A stretch of 49,404 nucleotides of DNA from CAZAFC01 sp964484675 (GTDB lineage Bacteria > Patescibacteriota > Saccharimonadia > Saccharimonadales > UBA4665). A model generated the notes under the pieces. It saw only the letters and a program-made list of their open reading frames with translations. It made no database searches and was not told where the DNA came from. This document shows positions 1 to 7,895 of the stretch, piece by piece; within the stretch, counting starts at the first letter, position 1, and each line of letters begins with the position of its first letter. The translations under genes and the position numbers were made by a program. Where the stretch lies: assembly GCA_964484675.1 (NCBI GenBank), contig CAZAFC010000008.1:1-49404 (forward strand), in the 5' to 3' direction.

Positions 1-49
1 GCGACCTAGTGGTTAACAGCCACCCGCTCTACCGCTGAGCTACCCCGGA
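1..49 (-). tRNA. tRNA-Asn (anticodon GUU), 3' part cut by window start
   Basis: Read on the minus strand from 49, the acceptor 5' strand (TCCGGGG), a D-arm (GCTC...GAGC), and an anticodon stem GGTGG/CCACT around loop CTGTTAA are visible. The anticodon GTT lies at positions 17-15, which decodes AAC/AAU (Asn). The sequence runs out in the variable loop, so the T-arm and acceptor 3' strand lie outside the window. A good promoter sits about 50 bp upstream. Confidence 0.93.
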
Positions 50-99
50 ATATGATACTGCTGGCGGCGCGTGAGCGTCCGGCCGCGGTAACTAGGGTG

Positions 100-128
100 A
101 TTATAGCGAATCGCGGCGCGCCTGACAA
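100..128 (-). promoter_or_regulatory. Promoter of tRNA-Asn
   Basis: On the minus strand a -35 TTGTCA (128-123) and a -10 TATAAT (105-100) are separated by exactly 17 nt, about 50 nt upstream of the tRNA 5' end. This is a near-consensus sigma-70-type promoter. The remaining sequence between the tRNA and the gene at 284 shows nothing else recognisable. Confidence 0.7.
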
Positions 129-283
129 TGGTTTTTGCACGAGTGGAATGTCGGCCATGAGGCAGCTGATATTTGCGCACGACTTCGGCCAATCATAAGA
201 AAAGTTATTACTAGCACACAACTTATATATGATCGGGCTTGCATCGAGCGCCAAGATGGGGCATACTGGAATGACTAAGCACG

Positions 284-1537
284 ATGTGCAAGGTGGTTGA
301 TTTGGGAGATAATACACAACGGTCTATGCAGAACCTGGCTGCGAAGTTGGCGCGCAAGCAGCTTCCTGTAAGGGTAATCTACATTTCATCCTACGTGCCT
401 CGGAAATGCGGTATTGCGACATTTACCAAGGACCTCACGACCGCTATCAACGACCTCAATCCTCAGGCTTTGGCCGAAATTATCGCCATGAACGACGAAG
501 TTCAGCCGTACGACTACCCGTGGGAAGTCAAGCTCCGGATCGATCAGCACAATCCGCAGGACTACGCTCGCGCGGCACAGTACATCAATAATTCTTCGGC
601 CGACGTTGTGAATATTCAGCACGAATTCGGGCTGTTCGGTGGCGAGCGGGGCGACTATCTCCTGCCCTTGCTCGACGAAATCAACAAGCCGATCGTCACG
701 ACGTTTCACACCATTTTGCCCGAGCCCGATCAGCACCAGCTGTACACGTTGCAGCGGATTGTCGAGAAATCGGCGGCGGTGATTGCTATGACCGAGAGCT
801 CGCGCCAGATCCTTATTAATGTGTACGATTGCCCCGAGAACAAGGCGATGGTGATCCACCACGGCGTGCCGGATTTCAGCTTCAACGGCATCGCGCAGCA
901 CAAAAAACGCCTGCGAATTACGGCCGCACCAATGATCCTCACGGCTGGTTTGCTGAGCCCGAACAAAGGTGTTGAGCACGTGATCGACGCGATGCCGGCG
1001 ATCGTCGAGCAAGCGCCGAAGGCCAAGCTGTACATCGTTGGGCAGACGCATCCGCACATTTTGCATCGGCATGGCGACAGCTACCGCGACGGGCTCAAAG
1101 AGCGTGTGCGTAAGCTGAAAATGTCGCGGCATGTGGTGTTCGTGAATCGGTACGTGGATGCCGAGGAGCTGCGGCGCTACTATCTTGCGGCCGATTTTTT
1201 CATCACGGCGTATCCGGGCATGCAGCAGCCCACCTCTGGCACGCTGGCGTGGGCGGTCGGCGCTGGCAAAGCGTGCATTTCTACGCCGTATCACTACGCC
1301 AAAGAGATTTTGGACGGCGAAGCTGGCTTGCTGCTGCCGTCGCTGAGTAGCGCTGCAATCGCTGAGGCTGTTATTTCGCTTTGTAACGACACGCCGCGGC
1401 GCTTGGCGATGCGCCAGCAAGCATATAAGAAAGGCCGACAAATGACATGGGGGAACACTGGATTGAACTACCTGCATCTTTTTGATTTGGTGCGCCAAGC
1501 GCACGTGCAAACGCAAACGCAAGGCGGTGTGGCATGA
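284..1537 (+). CDS. GT4-family glycosyltransferase
   Basis: Retaining GT-B glycosyltransferase of family 4, probably a mannosyl/hexosyl transferase using a nucleotide-sugar. The N-terminal Rossmann half contains a CGIATFTKDL segment and an H-E-F-G-L-F-G-G stretch typical of GT4 enzymes. The C-terminal half has LSPNKGVEHVIDA and, where many GT4s carry an E-x7-E loop, PTSGTLAWAVGAGKACISTP. Length 417 aa is normal. The stop overlaps the next start by 4 nt (ATGA), so the two are translationally coupled. The start is uncertain: no clear Shine-Dalgarno precedes ATG 284, and ATG 326 lies just downstream of a GATAAT hexamer (308-313) and removes 14 unconserved residues. The GT4 call is firm; the sugar is inferred from the downstream GT108-like gene. 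Confidence 0.85.
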   Translation: MCKVVDLGDNTQRSMQNLAAKLARKQLPVRVIYISSYVPRKCGIATFTKDLTTAINDLNPQALAEIIAMNDEVQPYDYPWEVKLRIDQHNPQDYARAAQYINNSSADVVNIQHEFGLFGGERGDYLLPLLDEINKPIVTTFHTILPEPDQHQLYTLQRIVEKSAAVIAMTESSRQILINVYDCPENKAMVIHHGVPDFSFNGIAQHKKRLRITAAPMILTAGLLSPNKGVEHVIDAMPAIVEQAPKAKLYIVGQTHPHILHRHGDSYRDGLKERVRKLKMSRHVVFVNRYVDAEELRRYYLAADFFITAYPGMQQPTSGTLAWAVGAGKACISTPYHYAKEILDGEAGLLLPSLSSAAIAEAVISLCNDTPRRLAMRQQAYKKGRQMTWGNTGLNYLHLFDLVRQAHVQTQTQGGVA

Positions 1538-2520
1538 ACGTGCTGACGCATTTGCATTGGCTGACCGATGATTTTGGTGTCTGGCAGCATACCAAGGGCG
1601 ACGAAATTCACCGCGAGATGGGCTATGCGCTCGACGATTCGTCGCGTGCTCTTATTGTGTACTTGCTGTATGGCGACAAGAAGCGCGCCAAGATTTGCCT
1701 TGACTATATTGCTGCGTCGCAGACACCAAAAGGCTTTGTGGGGTTTTACGACGGCCACCGCCAGCCGCTTGATGATAACAGCTCCGACGATGCGCACGCG
1801 CTGGCGATTTGGGCATTGGCTGTGGCAGTGGAGCAGGATTTTCATGCCGACGAAGCTAGGGCGGTTTTGGCCAAATGCTCTGTTGACGGCTTGCTCGAGC
1901 GTGGCTATGCGCACACGCTGGCGTATTTGCTGCTGGCCTATAGCGCGCTCAAGGATAAGCCGATGGCCGACCGTGTCGCGGCGCGCCTGCTCGAGCAATT
2001 CGATGGCGAGCTTGGCTGGTTTGGCGAGCGGCTCACCTATGCCAACGCGGCGTTGCCGTGGGCGGTGCTGCGCTACCGGCGCACGTTCGACAAGCAGTTG
2101 AGCGCTAAGGCTAAAAAAGATCTCGACGGCATCGTGCGCCAAGCGCTCGACACGCTCGAGGAATACTGCCGCTTGGGCGTGATTCCGGCGCCGGTGGGCA
2201 ATCGAATTTGGCAGCGCGTGGGCCGCGTGGGGCGTGACATCTACGGCCAGCAGCCGATCGACCCCGGCTTCATGGTGCTGTTTTTGGCTGATGCATTTGA
2301 GCAATACGGCGAGCCGGAGTTGGCGAGCAAGACCGACGATTGGATGCGCTGGTTCTTCGGCAATAACATCTACAAAACAAGCTTGATCTCGCCACGCCAC
2401 GGCTGCGGCGATGGCCTGTACGCGCAACCGCGTGGCGTGTGTGATAACAAGGGAGCGGAGTCGGTAATTCTGTATCTTTGGGCTCGCTATGCGCACGCTC
2501 ATGTGCAACAATTAGCGTAA
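1534..2520 (+). CDS. Alpha/alpha-toroid-type protein partnered with GT4 (glycan metabolism)
   Basis: 328-aa, mainly helical, soluble protein with no signal peptide. Recurrent helix pairs with aromatic/acidic loops (MGYALDDSSRALI, LDDNSSDDAHALAIWAL, FGERLTYANAALPWAVL, ending in a C-G-D-G-L-Y motif) fit an (alpha/alpha)6-toroid fold as found in glycoside-acting proteins. It overlaps the GT4 gene by 4 nt and is followed 18 nt later by a GT108/DUF1861-like gene, so the three probably act in one mannoside pathway. A catalytic role (lyase, hydrolase or acceptor-binding subunit) cannot be read from the sequence. The fold assignment is by pattern only; the operon placement is directly seen. Confidence 0.6.
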   Translation: MNVLTHLHWLTDDFGVWQHTKGDEIHREMGYALDDSSRALIVYLLYGDKKRAKICLDYIAASQTPKGFVGFYDGHRQPLDDNSSDDAHALAIWALAVAVEQDFHADEARAVLAKCSVDGLLERGYAHTLAYLLLAYSALKDKPMADRVAARLLEQFDGELGWFGERLTYANAALPWAVLRYRRTFDKQLSAKAKKDLDGIVRQALDTLEEYCRLGVIPAPVGNRIWQRVGRVGRDIYGQQPIDPGFMVLFLADAFEQYGEPELASKTDDWMRWFFGNNIYKTSLISPRHGCGDGLYAQPRGVCDNKGAESVILYLWARYAHAHVQQLA

Positions 2521-2538
2521 TGTAAACGGGCGACGCGA

Positions 2539-3534
2539 ATGGCTAAGCAAGCACAAACTGATGATCTGTGGGTGGAGCGCTACGGCTACATTTGTCCGCC
2601 GAAGCGCGGCAAGATTGTCCTCATCCATGGGGTTGGCCAGAACGACACGTACAATCCGACATTTTACGAAGGCAGCAACGACATGATTATGGCGTTTCGC
2701 TGCGAACCGCGCTCCAGCAACGCCGCGGCGCCGGTTTCGTATCATCCGAGCATCGCGTTTGCCCGGCAAGATGCGCGCGGCATCTGGCGATTGGCCAAAG
2801 ATCTTGAGCCGTTCACGATGATGGAAGATCCGTTCATCTTTTACGCCGAAGATCGCGGTGTCCAACAAGTGGTGTTTGGTGGCGTGTGGGTGCGCAATGT
2901 GCGCGGCAAGATTATTCCGCGCACCGAGTTTTACAAGGGTGTGACGCTCGAAACACTCGAGCGGATCCCCTTCGCCATGATCGATAACATGAAGGACGTG
3001 CGGCTGATGCAGCTGCCGGACAATCGCATGCTCGTGTGCCGCCGGCCGCAGGGCGACAAATACATGCGCGGGCGGATTACCCTGCATGTGATTGACTCGC
3101 TCGACGAATTAGTGGATATCGACAAGATTGATTTGCCGGTGTTGGCGATCCTCGATAGTTGTCAGGATGCGCTCGATTGGGTGGGCGTGAACGGTGTGCA
3201 GATTCTGAAGGATGCCGAGGGTCGCGCGTGGGTTGGCTTGCTCGGCCATGTGGCACTTGAGGACCACCATCACACGGTGCACTACGCGATTTGCACCTAT
3301 CGGATCGCGCTGCAGGATTTGCTCAGCAATCAGGTGCGCAACGTTTGCCCGCACATTATTGCGACGCGGTCGTGTTTTGAGGACGGCCCAAGCAAAACCG
3401 ACGGGCTCAAAGATGTCGTTTTCCCCGGATATTTGCAACATATCGATGGCTACAAGTATCGACTGTGGGCCGGGCTTTCGGACGCGCGCATTGGTTGCGT
3501 GGAGCTCGAGGACCCGTTCCATTTGCGCGGCTAG
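2539..3534 (+). CDS. DUF1861/GT108-like beta-propeller (putative beta-mannoside transferase/phosphorylase)
   Basis: 331-aa protein resembling the DUF1861 five-bladed beta-propeller family. As I recall, that family includes the Leishmania mannogen transferase/phosphorylases (CAZy GT108) and is related to GH130 mannoside phosphorylases. Visible support: an MMEDPFIFYAED segment recalling the E-D-P-R-I core of GH130, repeated blade-like strands (VVFGGVWVRN, RMLVCRRPQG, RAWVGLLGH), and an SDARIGCVELEDPF C-terminal blade. No signal peptide, so cytoplasmic. It is third in an operon with a GT4 and a toroid protein, fitting synthesis and turnover of a beta-mannan reserve. The last 4 nt overlap the convergent smpB stop. 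Family call moderate; the exact reaction is inference. Confidence 0.6.
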   Translation: MAKQAQTDDLWVERYGYICPPKRGKIVLIHGVGQNDTYNPTFYEGSNDMIMAFRCEPRSSNAAAPVSYHPSIAFARQDARGIWRLAKDLEPFTMMEDPFIFYAEDRGVQQVVFGGVWVRNVRGKIIPRTEFYKGVTLETLERIPFAMIDNMKDVRLMQLPDNRMLVCRRPQGDKYMRGRITLHVIDSLDELVDIDKIDLPVLAILDSCQDALDWVGVNGVQILKDAEGRAWVGLLGHVALEDHHHTVHYAICTYRIALQDLLSNQVRNVCPHIIATRSCFEDGPSKTDGLKDVVFPGYLQHIDGYKYRLWAGLSDARIGCVELEDPFHLRG

Positions 3535-3989
3535 ACTGATCGCACGATACGCTGGGCTTGGCGATCGGCTTCGCGCTTTTTAAGGACGGCACGCTTGTCG
3601 TATTTGCGCAGGCCCTTGCCAACGGCGATGCGCAGCTTGATGAAGCGGCCGCTGGTGATGAGCTCGAGCGGCACGATGGTGCGGCCCTGCTGTTTGACCT
3701 CGACGAGTTTGTCGATTTCGCGCCGGCGCGCAAGCAGTTTGCGGGCGCGGGTTTGCTCAGTTTCGTCGATCGGTACGCCGCTGGTGCCGTTGATGGCCGC
3801 GTTCATCAGCCACAGCTCGTTGTCTTTGACGGTTACGAACGCTCCGCGCAGCTGGCCGTGACCCATGCGCAATGCCTTTGTCTCGGCACCGGTGAGTTGC
3901 ACGCCCACAAGCAAGCTGTCGTCGAGCGCATAATCATGGCGCGCCCGGCGATTCACGATGTGCTTGGCGCTCGGCTGCTTTTGTTTCAT
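3531..3989 (-). CDS. smpB: SmpB, tmRNA-binding protein
   Basis: 152-aa SmpB that binds tmRNA and delivers it to stalled ribosomes (trans-translation). Family hallmarks: a start resembling KHIVNRRARHDY, the GVQLTGAETKALRMG strand, N-A-A-I-N..., RKLLARRREIDKL, then IVPLELITSGRFIKLRIAVGKGLRKYDKR and a basic tail. Normal length. No Shine-Dalgarno; a CATACT hexamer lies 6 nt before the ATG, so the mRNA may be leaderless. Its 3' end overlaps the convergent gene at 2539-3534 by 4 nt. The ssrA gene is not visible in the window. Confidence 0.95.
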   Translation of the reverse strand: MKQKQPSAKHIVNRRARHDYALDDSLLVGVQLTGAETKALRMGHGQLRGAFVTVKDNELWLMNAAINGTSGVPIDETEQTRARKLLARRREIDKLVEVKQQGRTIVPLELITSGRFIKLRIAVGKGLRKYDKRAVLKKREADRQAQRIVRSV

Positions 3990-4061
3990 GCCACTAGTAT
4001 GCCCCAGTTTGCCGGATTAGCCAAGGTTGCCCTGCCGGGGTGCCTCATGTATGCTTGCTGC

Positions 4062-5150
4062 ATGGTAAACGCTTATTTTGATGGGCCTCGCTTGCCCGAG
4101 AATTTGCAAGCCGCCTGGGACGCGAATGCCGATTTGCAAAAGTTGCATGGCCAGCTGGCAGGCATAACGCTTGCGGAATATGTGACGACCTCTGTTATCG
4201 CGCGTGCCGAAGTGCAGCCGGCCCCTGGTGAGCGTGGCATGAGCCACGTTGACATTCGTGCGCCGGAAGAGGATCCCGACGCGCCGGCGCTGGTGATGCT
4301 CGAACCATTTGCGATGGGCTGGGGCACTGACGCGCCGCAAATAGTGATGCAGGTTGAGGCGACTCTCGCGGCACTGCCCGAGCCGCGCCGGGTGATCGTG
4401 ATTCCCAACACCACGCACGGTCAGCCAGCGGCCGATCTATCGCGCGAGGAGCGCCGCATGCACGCCGGGGGCGATTTTGCGCCATTTGCCGAGCGAGTGC
4501 TGCGCACATTGACGGCGCGCGGCATCGAGCATTTCCAGCTGCTGGGCTATTCTCAAGCCGCGAGCACTGGCTCAAAATTGCTCGCCGAAGCAACGAGCGC
4601 AGAGCGTGGCTTTGGCGTTGGCCCCAGCGGCTTGTTCGATCCGCCAACGATTGTGCAGCGAAGTTTCGGCAAACTTTTCAAGGATTTTACGTGTAACGGC
4701 AACGCTGGCCTGAAGCGGATTCGCCAAGAAACGGGCGTGCCGATGCTCGCCGAGCTTTTGACCTCTGGCGGCTTTGTGCAGAACGCTCGCGGATTTGTCG
4801 GATATGCGCGTTCAGTTAGCCATTCGCATAACAGAGCAATGATTGGCGGTTTGCAAAAGGCGACCTTCGAGCCGAACGTGGCCGGTTATCTGGCTGCGAG
4901 TGATGAAACACATGGCGGCCTGGGCGCGCCGCTCCTGCTCGCGCGAGCTGAGCGCAGTCGCATCACGCCGGCGGAGCCGTTTTACGAAGTAACCGACCGG
5001 CTCAAAGCCCAGAGCGCGGCGGCCGGCTCAGCGGCGCGAGTGTCGGCGCTCGAAATCCCCGGCTACGGCCACGAGATGGGCGACCATATTTATGCATATG
5101 CGCTGCTGGCACGAATGGCACTCACGGGCGCACATTCTTCGCAGATGTAG
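4062..5150 (+). CDS. Alpha/beta-hydrolase-like protein of unknown substrate
   Basis: 362 aa from ATG 4062. An alpha/beta-hydrolase-like nucleophile elbow GYSQA (Ser164) follows a strand-rich region (RVIVIPNTTHG), and a GYGHEMGDH motif near the C-terminus could supply the catalytic His. Substrate unknown. The reading frame stays open upstream to 3558, but that part is antisense to smpB and has no family resemblance. The start is placed at 4062 because a TATGCT hexamer (4050-4055) lies exactly 6 nt upstream and no Shine-Dalgarno is present (leaderless style). ATG 4047 in the same frame falls before that -10. It is divergent from smpB and convergent with 5172-6314, with a 21-bp gap. Confidence 0.7.
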   Translation: MVNAYFDGPRLPENLQAAWDANADLQKLHGQLAGITLAEYVTTSVIARAEVQPAPGERGMSHVDIRAPEEDPDAPALVMLEPFAMGWGTDAPQIVMQVEATLAALPEPRRVIVIPNTTHGQPAADLSREERRMHAGGDFAPFAERVLRTLTARGIEHFQLLGYSQAASTGSKLLAEATSAERGFGVGPSGLFDPPTIVQRSFGKLFKDFTCNGNAGLKRIRQETGVPMLAELLTSGGFVQNARGFVGYARSVSHSHNRAMIGGLQKATFEPNVAGYLAASDETHGGLGAPLLLARAERSRITPAEPFYEVTDRLKAQSAAAGSAARVSALEIPGYGHEMGDHIYAYALLARMALTGAHSSQM

Positions 5151-5171
5151 GGGCTGCCTCATGCTTGGAAA

Positions 5172-6314
5172 TTACTTTTGGCTGGGTGAGTCCTTGGGCC
5201 AGGCGGCGAAGGCGTTCCGAGCGGCGTTCCAGACGCTCGGGTCGTGCAGGATGACTTTGCGGTAGTACCAATATTCGCTGCCCCAGAGGTCCACGCTTGG
5301 CATGCCGGTTTGGCGGCCAAACGCAACAGTGGCCGTCAGCCGCGCGGCGTCCATGCTTTTGTTTTGCTCGGCGAGCGAAATTTCCGGAATGCTTTTGCCG
5401 TGCGGCGGCCACGCTTCGGCTTGCAGTTCGTGCACGACGGAATCTTTGCCGGTCAGTATTTTCTGCATGCCGGCCAAGAACGAGTAGTACCACGATGGCA
5501 GCGGATAATTGAAGTAACGGTGCGTGACGTTGCCGTCCCACACGCGGCGGTAGATCGACATGCCGATGAAGTCCGGGCGCGGCTGGCCGAGCGCCCAACC
5601 GGGGAAATTATTGCTGCGCGACATAATGATCGGTCGGCTTGGGTCGGCTTGCTTCACGAGGTTGAATTCGCTCACCAGCCGGCTGCGACTGTAATCAGTG
5701 CAAGTACCAAAATTGTTTAGGAAAAACTCGTTTTCGAGCTGGTAGCTTTTGAGGCTCGGTGAATATTTGTACCGGCTGATGACGGCGCGCATGAACGCCT
5801 CGAGCTGTGGCTGCCACTGACTCTTCGGTTCGCTGGCGGCCCAGCTGGGCATGTGGCACTCTGGCCAGCGCGGCTGGCGCAAGCCGATCGCCAGGCTGAC
5901 GCTGGCGTGGGCGGCCTCGGCTTTTTGAAATTGCCAATCGAGCTGGCTGAAATCATACTGTCCGGGGCTCGGCTCGAGGTCGCTCCAATAGCTCGTCAGG
6001 CGGAATTGGCGCACATGCAAGTCGCCGATGAGCGCATCCATCGTGCTCTTCGGGTCGACTCCGAGACTCTGCGCGTAGTCGGGCACGAATGTCACGCCTA
6101 GCGTGTGCGGCTTGCCCTTTTCGCTGTGCTGATACCAGAGCGCGATGCCGTACATACTGGCGAGCGCCGCCACAATGATGCCAATGAAGATAACGACCAG
6201 CTTGTGCCACCAATTCTTACGCCAAAAAGCCTGGTAGCCGCGCCACAGCCGCCCCGGCATACGCTGAATTTTGGCGAAATTTGTCTTGCAAAAGCGTGAA
6301 ATTGATTTGGTCAT
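5172..6314 (-). CDS. Membrane-anchored TIM-barrel glycoside hydrolase-like protein
   Basis: 380 aa from ATG 6314. One N-terminal membrane helix (about residues 38-60) follows a basic cytoplasmic tail, then an extracytoplasmic domain resembling clan GH-A glycosidases. RQFRLTSYWSDLEPSPGQYDF is a classic early barrel segment, YQLENEF has an N-E pair (Asn195-Glu196) as acid/base candidate, and VVHELQAEAW supplies a Glu (296 or 300) as nucleophile candidate. Likely anchored outside the membrane and acting on surface or host polysaccharide; substrate unknown. The open frame extends 9 codons upstream to 6341, but the -10-like TATTTT (6325-6320) lies 5 nt before ATG 6314. Divergent from the GT2 gene with only 17 bp between start codons. 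Confidence 0.7.
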   Translation of the reverse strand: MTKSISRFCKTNFAKIQRMPGRLWRGYQAFWRKNWWHKLVVIFIGIIVAALASMYGIALWYQHSEKGKPHTLGVTFVPDYAQSLGVDPKSTMDALIGDLHVRQFRLTSYWSDLEPSPGQYDFSQLDWQFQKAEAAHASVSLAIGLRQPRWPECHMPSWAASEPKSQWQPQLEAFMRAVISRYKYSPSLKSYQLENEFFLNNFGTCTDYSRSRLVSEFNLVKQADPSRPIIMSRSNNFPGWALGQPRPDFIGMSIYRRVWDGNVTHRYFNYPLPSWYYSFLAGMQKILTGKDSVVHELQAEAWPPHGKSIPEISLAEQNKSMDAARLTATVAFGRQTGMPSVDLWGSEYWYYRKVILHDPSVWNAARNAFAAWPKDSPSQK

Positions 6315-6318
6315 AGCG

Positions 6319-6325
6319 TAAAATA
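6319..6325. promoter_or_regulatory. Overlapping bidirectional -10 between divergent genes
   Basis: The 17-bp gap (6315-6331) between ATG 6314 (minus) and GTG 6332 (plus) contains TAAAATA. Read forward, TAAAAT (6319-6324) is 7 nt before the GTG; read in reverse, TATTTT (6325-6320) is 5 nt before the ATG. Both genes lack a Shine-Dalgarno, so a single 7-bp element appears to serve as -10 for two leaderless divergent transcripts. Confidence 0.55.
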
Positions 6326-6331
6326 GATCCA

Positions 6332-7201
6332 GTGAAACCACATATTCGCGTGAGCCTCATGATCCCAGTATACAACGAAGAACGCTACATTGGCGCGTGT
6401 TTGGCCGCGATTGCGCGCTTGAGCGCCAAGCCGTTTGAGGTGATCGTGGTGGACAACGGCTCGACCGATGACTCGATGGCGATCGTGCGGACATTTCCGT
6501 TTGCGCGGATTGTGCATGAGCCGCGGCGCGGCTTGGCGTTTGCGCGCGATGCCGGGTTTAATGCGGCGCGCGGCGACGTGATCGGCCGGATTGATGCCGA
6601 CACGCTGCTCGACCCTGATTGGATTACCAGGGTGCAGCAGTTGTTTGCCAATCCAGGCGTGACTGCGGTGAGCGGTGCGATTGATTACTACGATATTTCA
6701 CTCAAGCGCTTGGTTGGCTGGTTTGACCTGCGCTTTCGGCATTTGTTCGCGTGGTATTTGCGCGACGAGGCATTTTTGTTCGGCGGCAATATGGCGATGC
6801 GGCGCTCTGCGTGGCAAGCAGTGAGTACCGCGCTGTGCCATGCACGCGAGTTGCACGAAGATCTCGACATTGCCGCACACTTGTCATTGCTAGGCGCTGG
6901 CGGCGTGCGATTTGTGCCCGGGCTGCATGCTGAAGTTTCGGCCCGGTGTGTTGACGATTCGTTTCGTCATTTTGTGTTCTATATGTTGGCCAGCCCCCGA
7001 ACATACGCGGCGCATGGTTTGCGGCGCCAGCGCGTGATGTATCTGTTGATCGGATTTTTGATGACGCTCTATTGGCCGATTCGCCTGCTCTATTTTGCAT
7101 CAGATACAGAGACCGGGCGATTTTCGGTTCGTGCTTTCAACCATGCCCGAGCACATCGGGCGCTGCGCCGCAGTCCGGTCGCACTTGATTCGGCCGAGTA
7201 A
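6332..7201 (+). CDS. GT2-family glycosyltransferase
   Basis: 289-aa inverting GT-A glycosyltransferase. VSLMIPVYNEERYI opens the nucleotide-binding domain, FEVIVVDNGSTDDS follows, IGRIDADT is the DxD metal/nucleotide-sugar motif, FLFGGNMAMRR is the typical acceptor-side strand, and HEDLDIAAHL resembles the E-D-x-D catalytic-base segment. A hydrophobic C-terminal stretch (VMYLLIGFLMTLYWPIRLLYF) probably associates with the membrane, suggesting lipid-linked or wall glycan acceptors. The start is GTG 6332, 7 nt after TAAAAT, with no Shine-Dalgarno. Divergent from the anchored glycosidase, which hints at shared control of envelope glycans. Confidence 0.88.
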   Translation: MKPHIRVSLMIPVYNEERYIGACLAAIARLSAKPFEVIVVDNGSTDDSMAIVRTFPFARIVHEPRRGLAFARDAGFNAARGDVIGRIDADTLLDPDWITRVQQLFANPGVTAVSGAIDYYDISLKRLVGWFDLRFRHLFAWYLRDEAFLFGGNMAMRRSAWQAVSTALCHARELHEDLDIAAHLSLLGAGGVRFVPGLHAEVSARCVDDSFRHFVFYMLASPRTYAAHGLRRQRVMYLLIGFLMTLYWPIRLLYFASDTETGRFSVRAFNHARAHRALRRSPVALDSAE

Positions 7202-7244
7202 CTGCTGAATCAGCTGTGCGGCGTGCTTGTCGGCTACACATAAT

Positions 7245-7853
7245 TTATGTGGCGTTGTTGGTTTGCCAACGACCGCCTGACTCTTGATATGGTTTGCAGG
7301 CAGCCCAAAGGCCCCGATGCGCTGCTTGCGCCGTGGCTTGATCGGCCGAGAACGCGCTCGACTTGCTAAATGTAAATTGGATATAAGCGAATCCGTAGCC
7401 GTTTTGGATAAGCAACTCATCGACGAGCCGGCCATCCGGCAAATACACATAGCGCAGGAGCCGATTGTAGCGATCGCGATTGTCGCTCTGGCTGTCGGCC
7501 TCAAGTCGTACTTTGCCTGAGCCGATCAGGCTTTTGGTGTAATTGGCGGCCGCTTCGCCGTAGCATTGCACCGGCGTGTTGGGTTTGTGCGTTTCGGGCG
7601 TATCGACGCCGATAAGGCGCACTGATTCGGCTTTGCCACTCATATTTACAGATATGGTGTCGCCATCGATAAAATGATTGACGCTGTATAGGCCGGGACT
7701 GGATTCGGTGACGGCATTGCCGAGGAGGCGGCTGCTGACGGTGGTGCCGGGAACCTTGCCAAGCGCATAGATTGCAGCGGCAATCAGAAGAGCTCCGATC
7801 AGGAAGAATGCCAGCTGCTGAGTACGGAATCGAGATCGAAACGGCAAATGCAT
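7245..7853 (-). CDS. Membrane-anchored thermonuclease (SNase family)
   Basis: 202 aa from ATG 7853. An N-terminal hydrophobic segment (LAFFLIGALLIAAAIYAL) anchors or exports it; the rest is a staphylococcal-nuclease-like OB-fold. The catalytic pattern is intact: DGDTI (metal Asp), VRLIGVDTPET (Arg, Asp-Thr, Glu) and DRYNRLLRYV (second Arg). Such surface nucleases could degrade host or environmental DNA to supply nucleotides, which CPR bacteria often cannot make; that role is inference. The frame extends 9 codons up to TTG 7880, but TACAAT (7865-7860) lies 6 nt before ATG 7853 with a TTGCTT -35-like element (7887-7882), so 7853 is preferred. Confidence 0.88.
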   Translation of the reverse strand: MHLPFRSRFRTQQLAFFLIGALLIAAAIYALGKVPGTTVSSRLLGNAVTESSPGLYSVNHFIDGDTISVNMSGKAESVRLIGVDTPETHKPNTPVQCYGEAAANYTKSLIGSGKVRLEADSQSDNRDRYNRLLRYVYLPDGRLVDELLIQNGYGFAYIQFTFSKSSAFSADQATAQAAHRGLWAACKPYQESGGRWQTNNAT

Positions 7854-7895
7854 GGCAGCATTGTACCGATGGTTCGTCAAAAAGCAAATGCTTTT

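Noticed and set aside
271..300. Nine-codon leader peptide before the GT4 gene
   Set aside because: ATG 271 opens a 9-codon frame but has no Shine-Dalgarno and no terminator/antiterminator structure follows.
386..1522. Long minus-strand open frame (378 codons) opposite the GT4 gene
   Set aside because: Mirror of a GC-rich coding strand; Arg/His-rich, no family resemblance, and the plus-strand product is clearly GT4.
1468..2511. 347-codon minus-strand frame opposite the toroid gene
   Set aside because: Antisense shadow; no start signals and implausible composition.
3558..4061. In-frame upstream extension of the 4062 hydrolase across smpB
   Set aside because: Fully antisense to smpB, without similarity; a well-placed -10 at 4050-4055 supports the shorter start.
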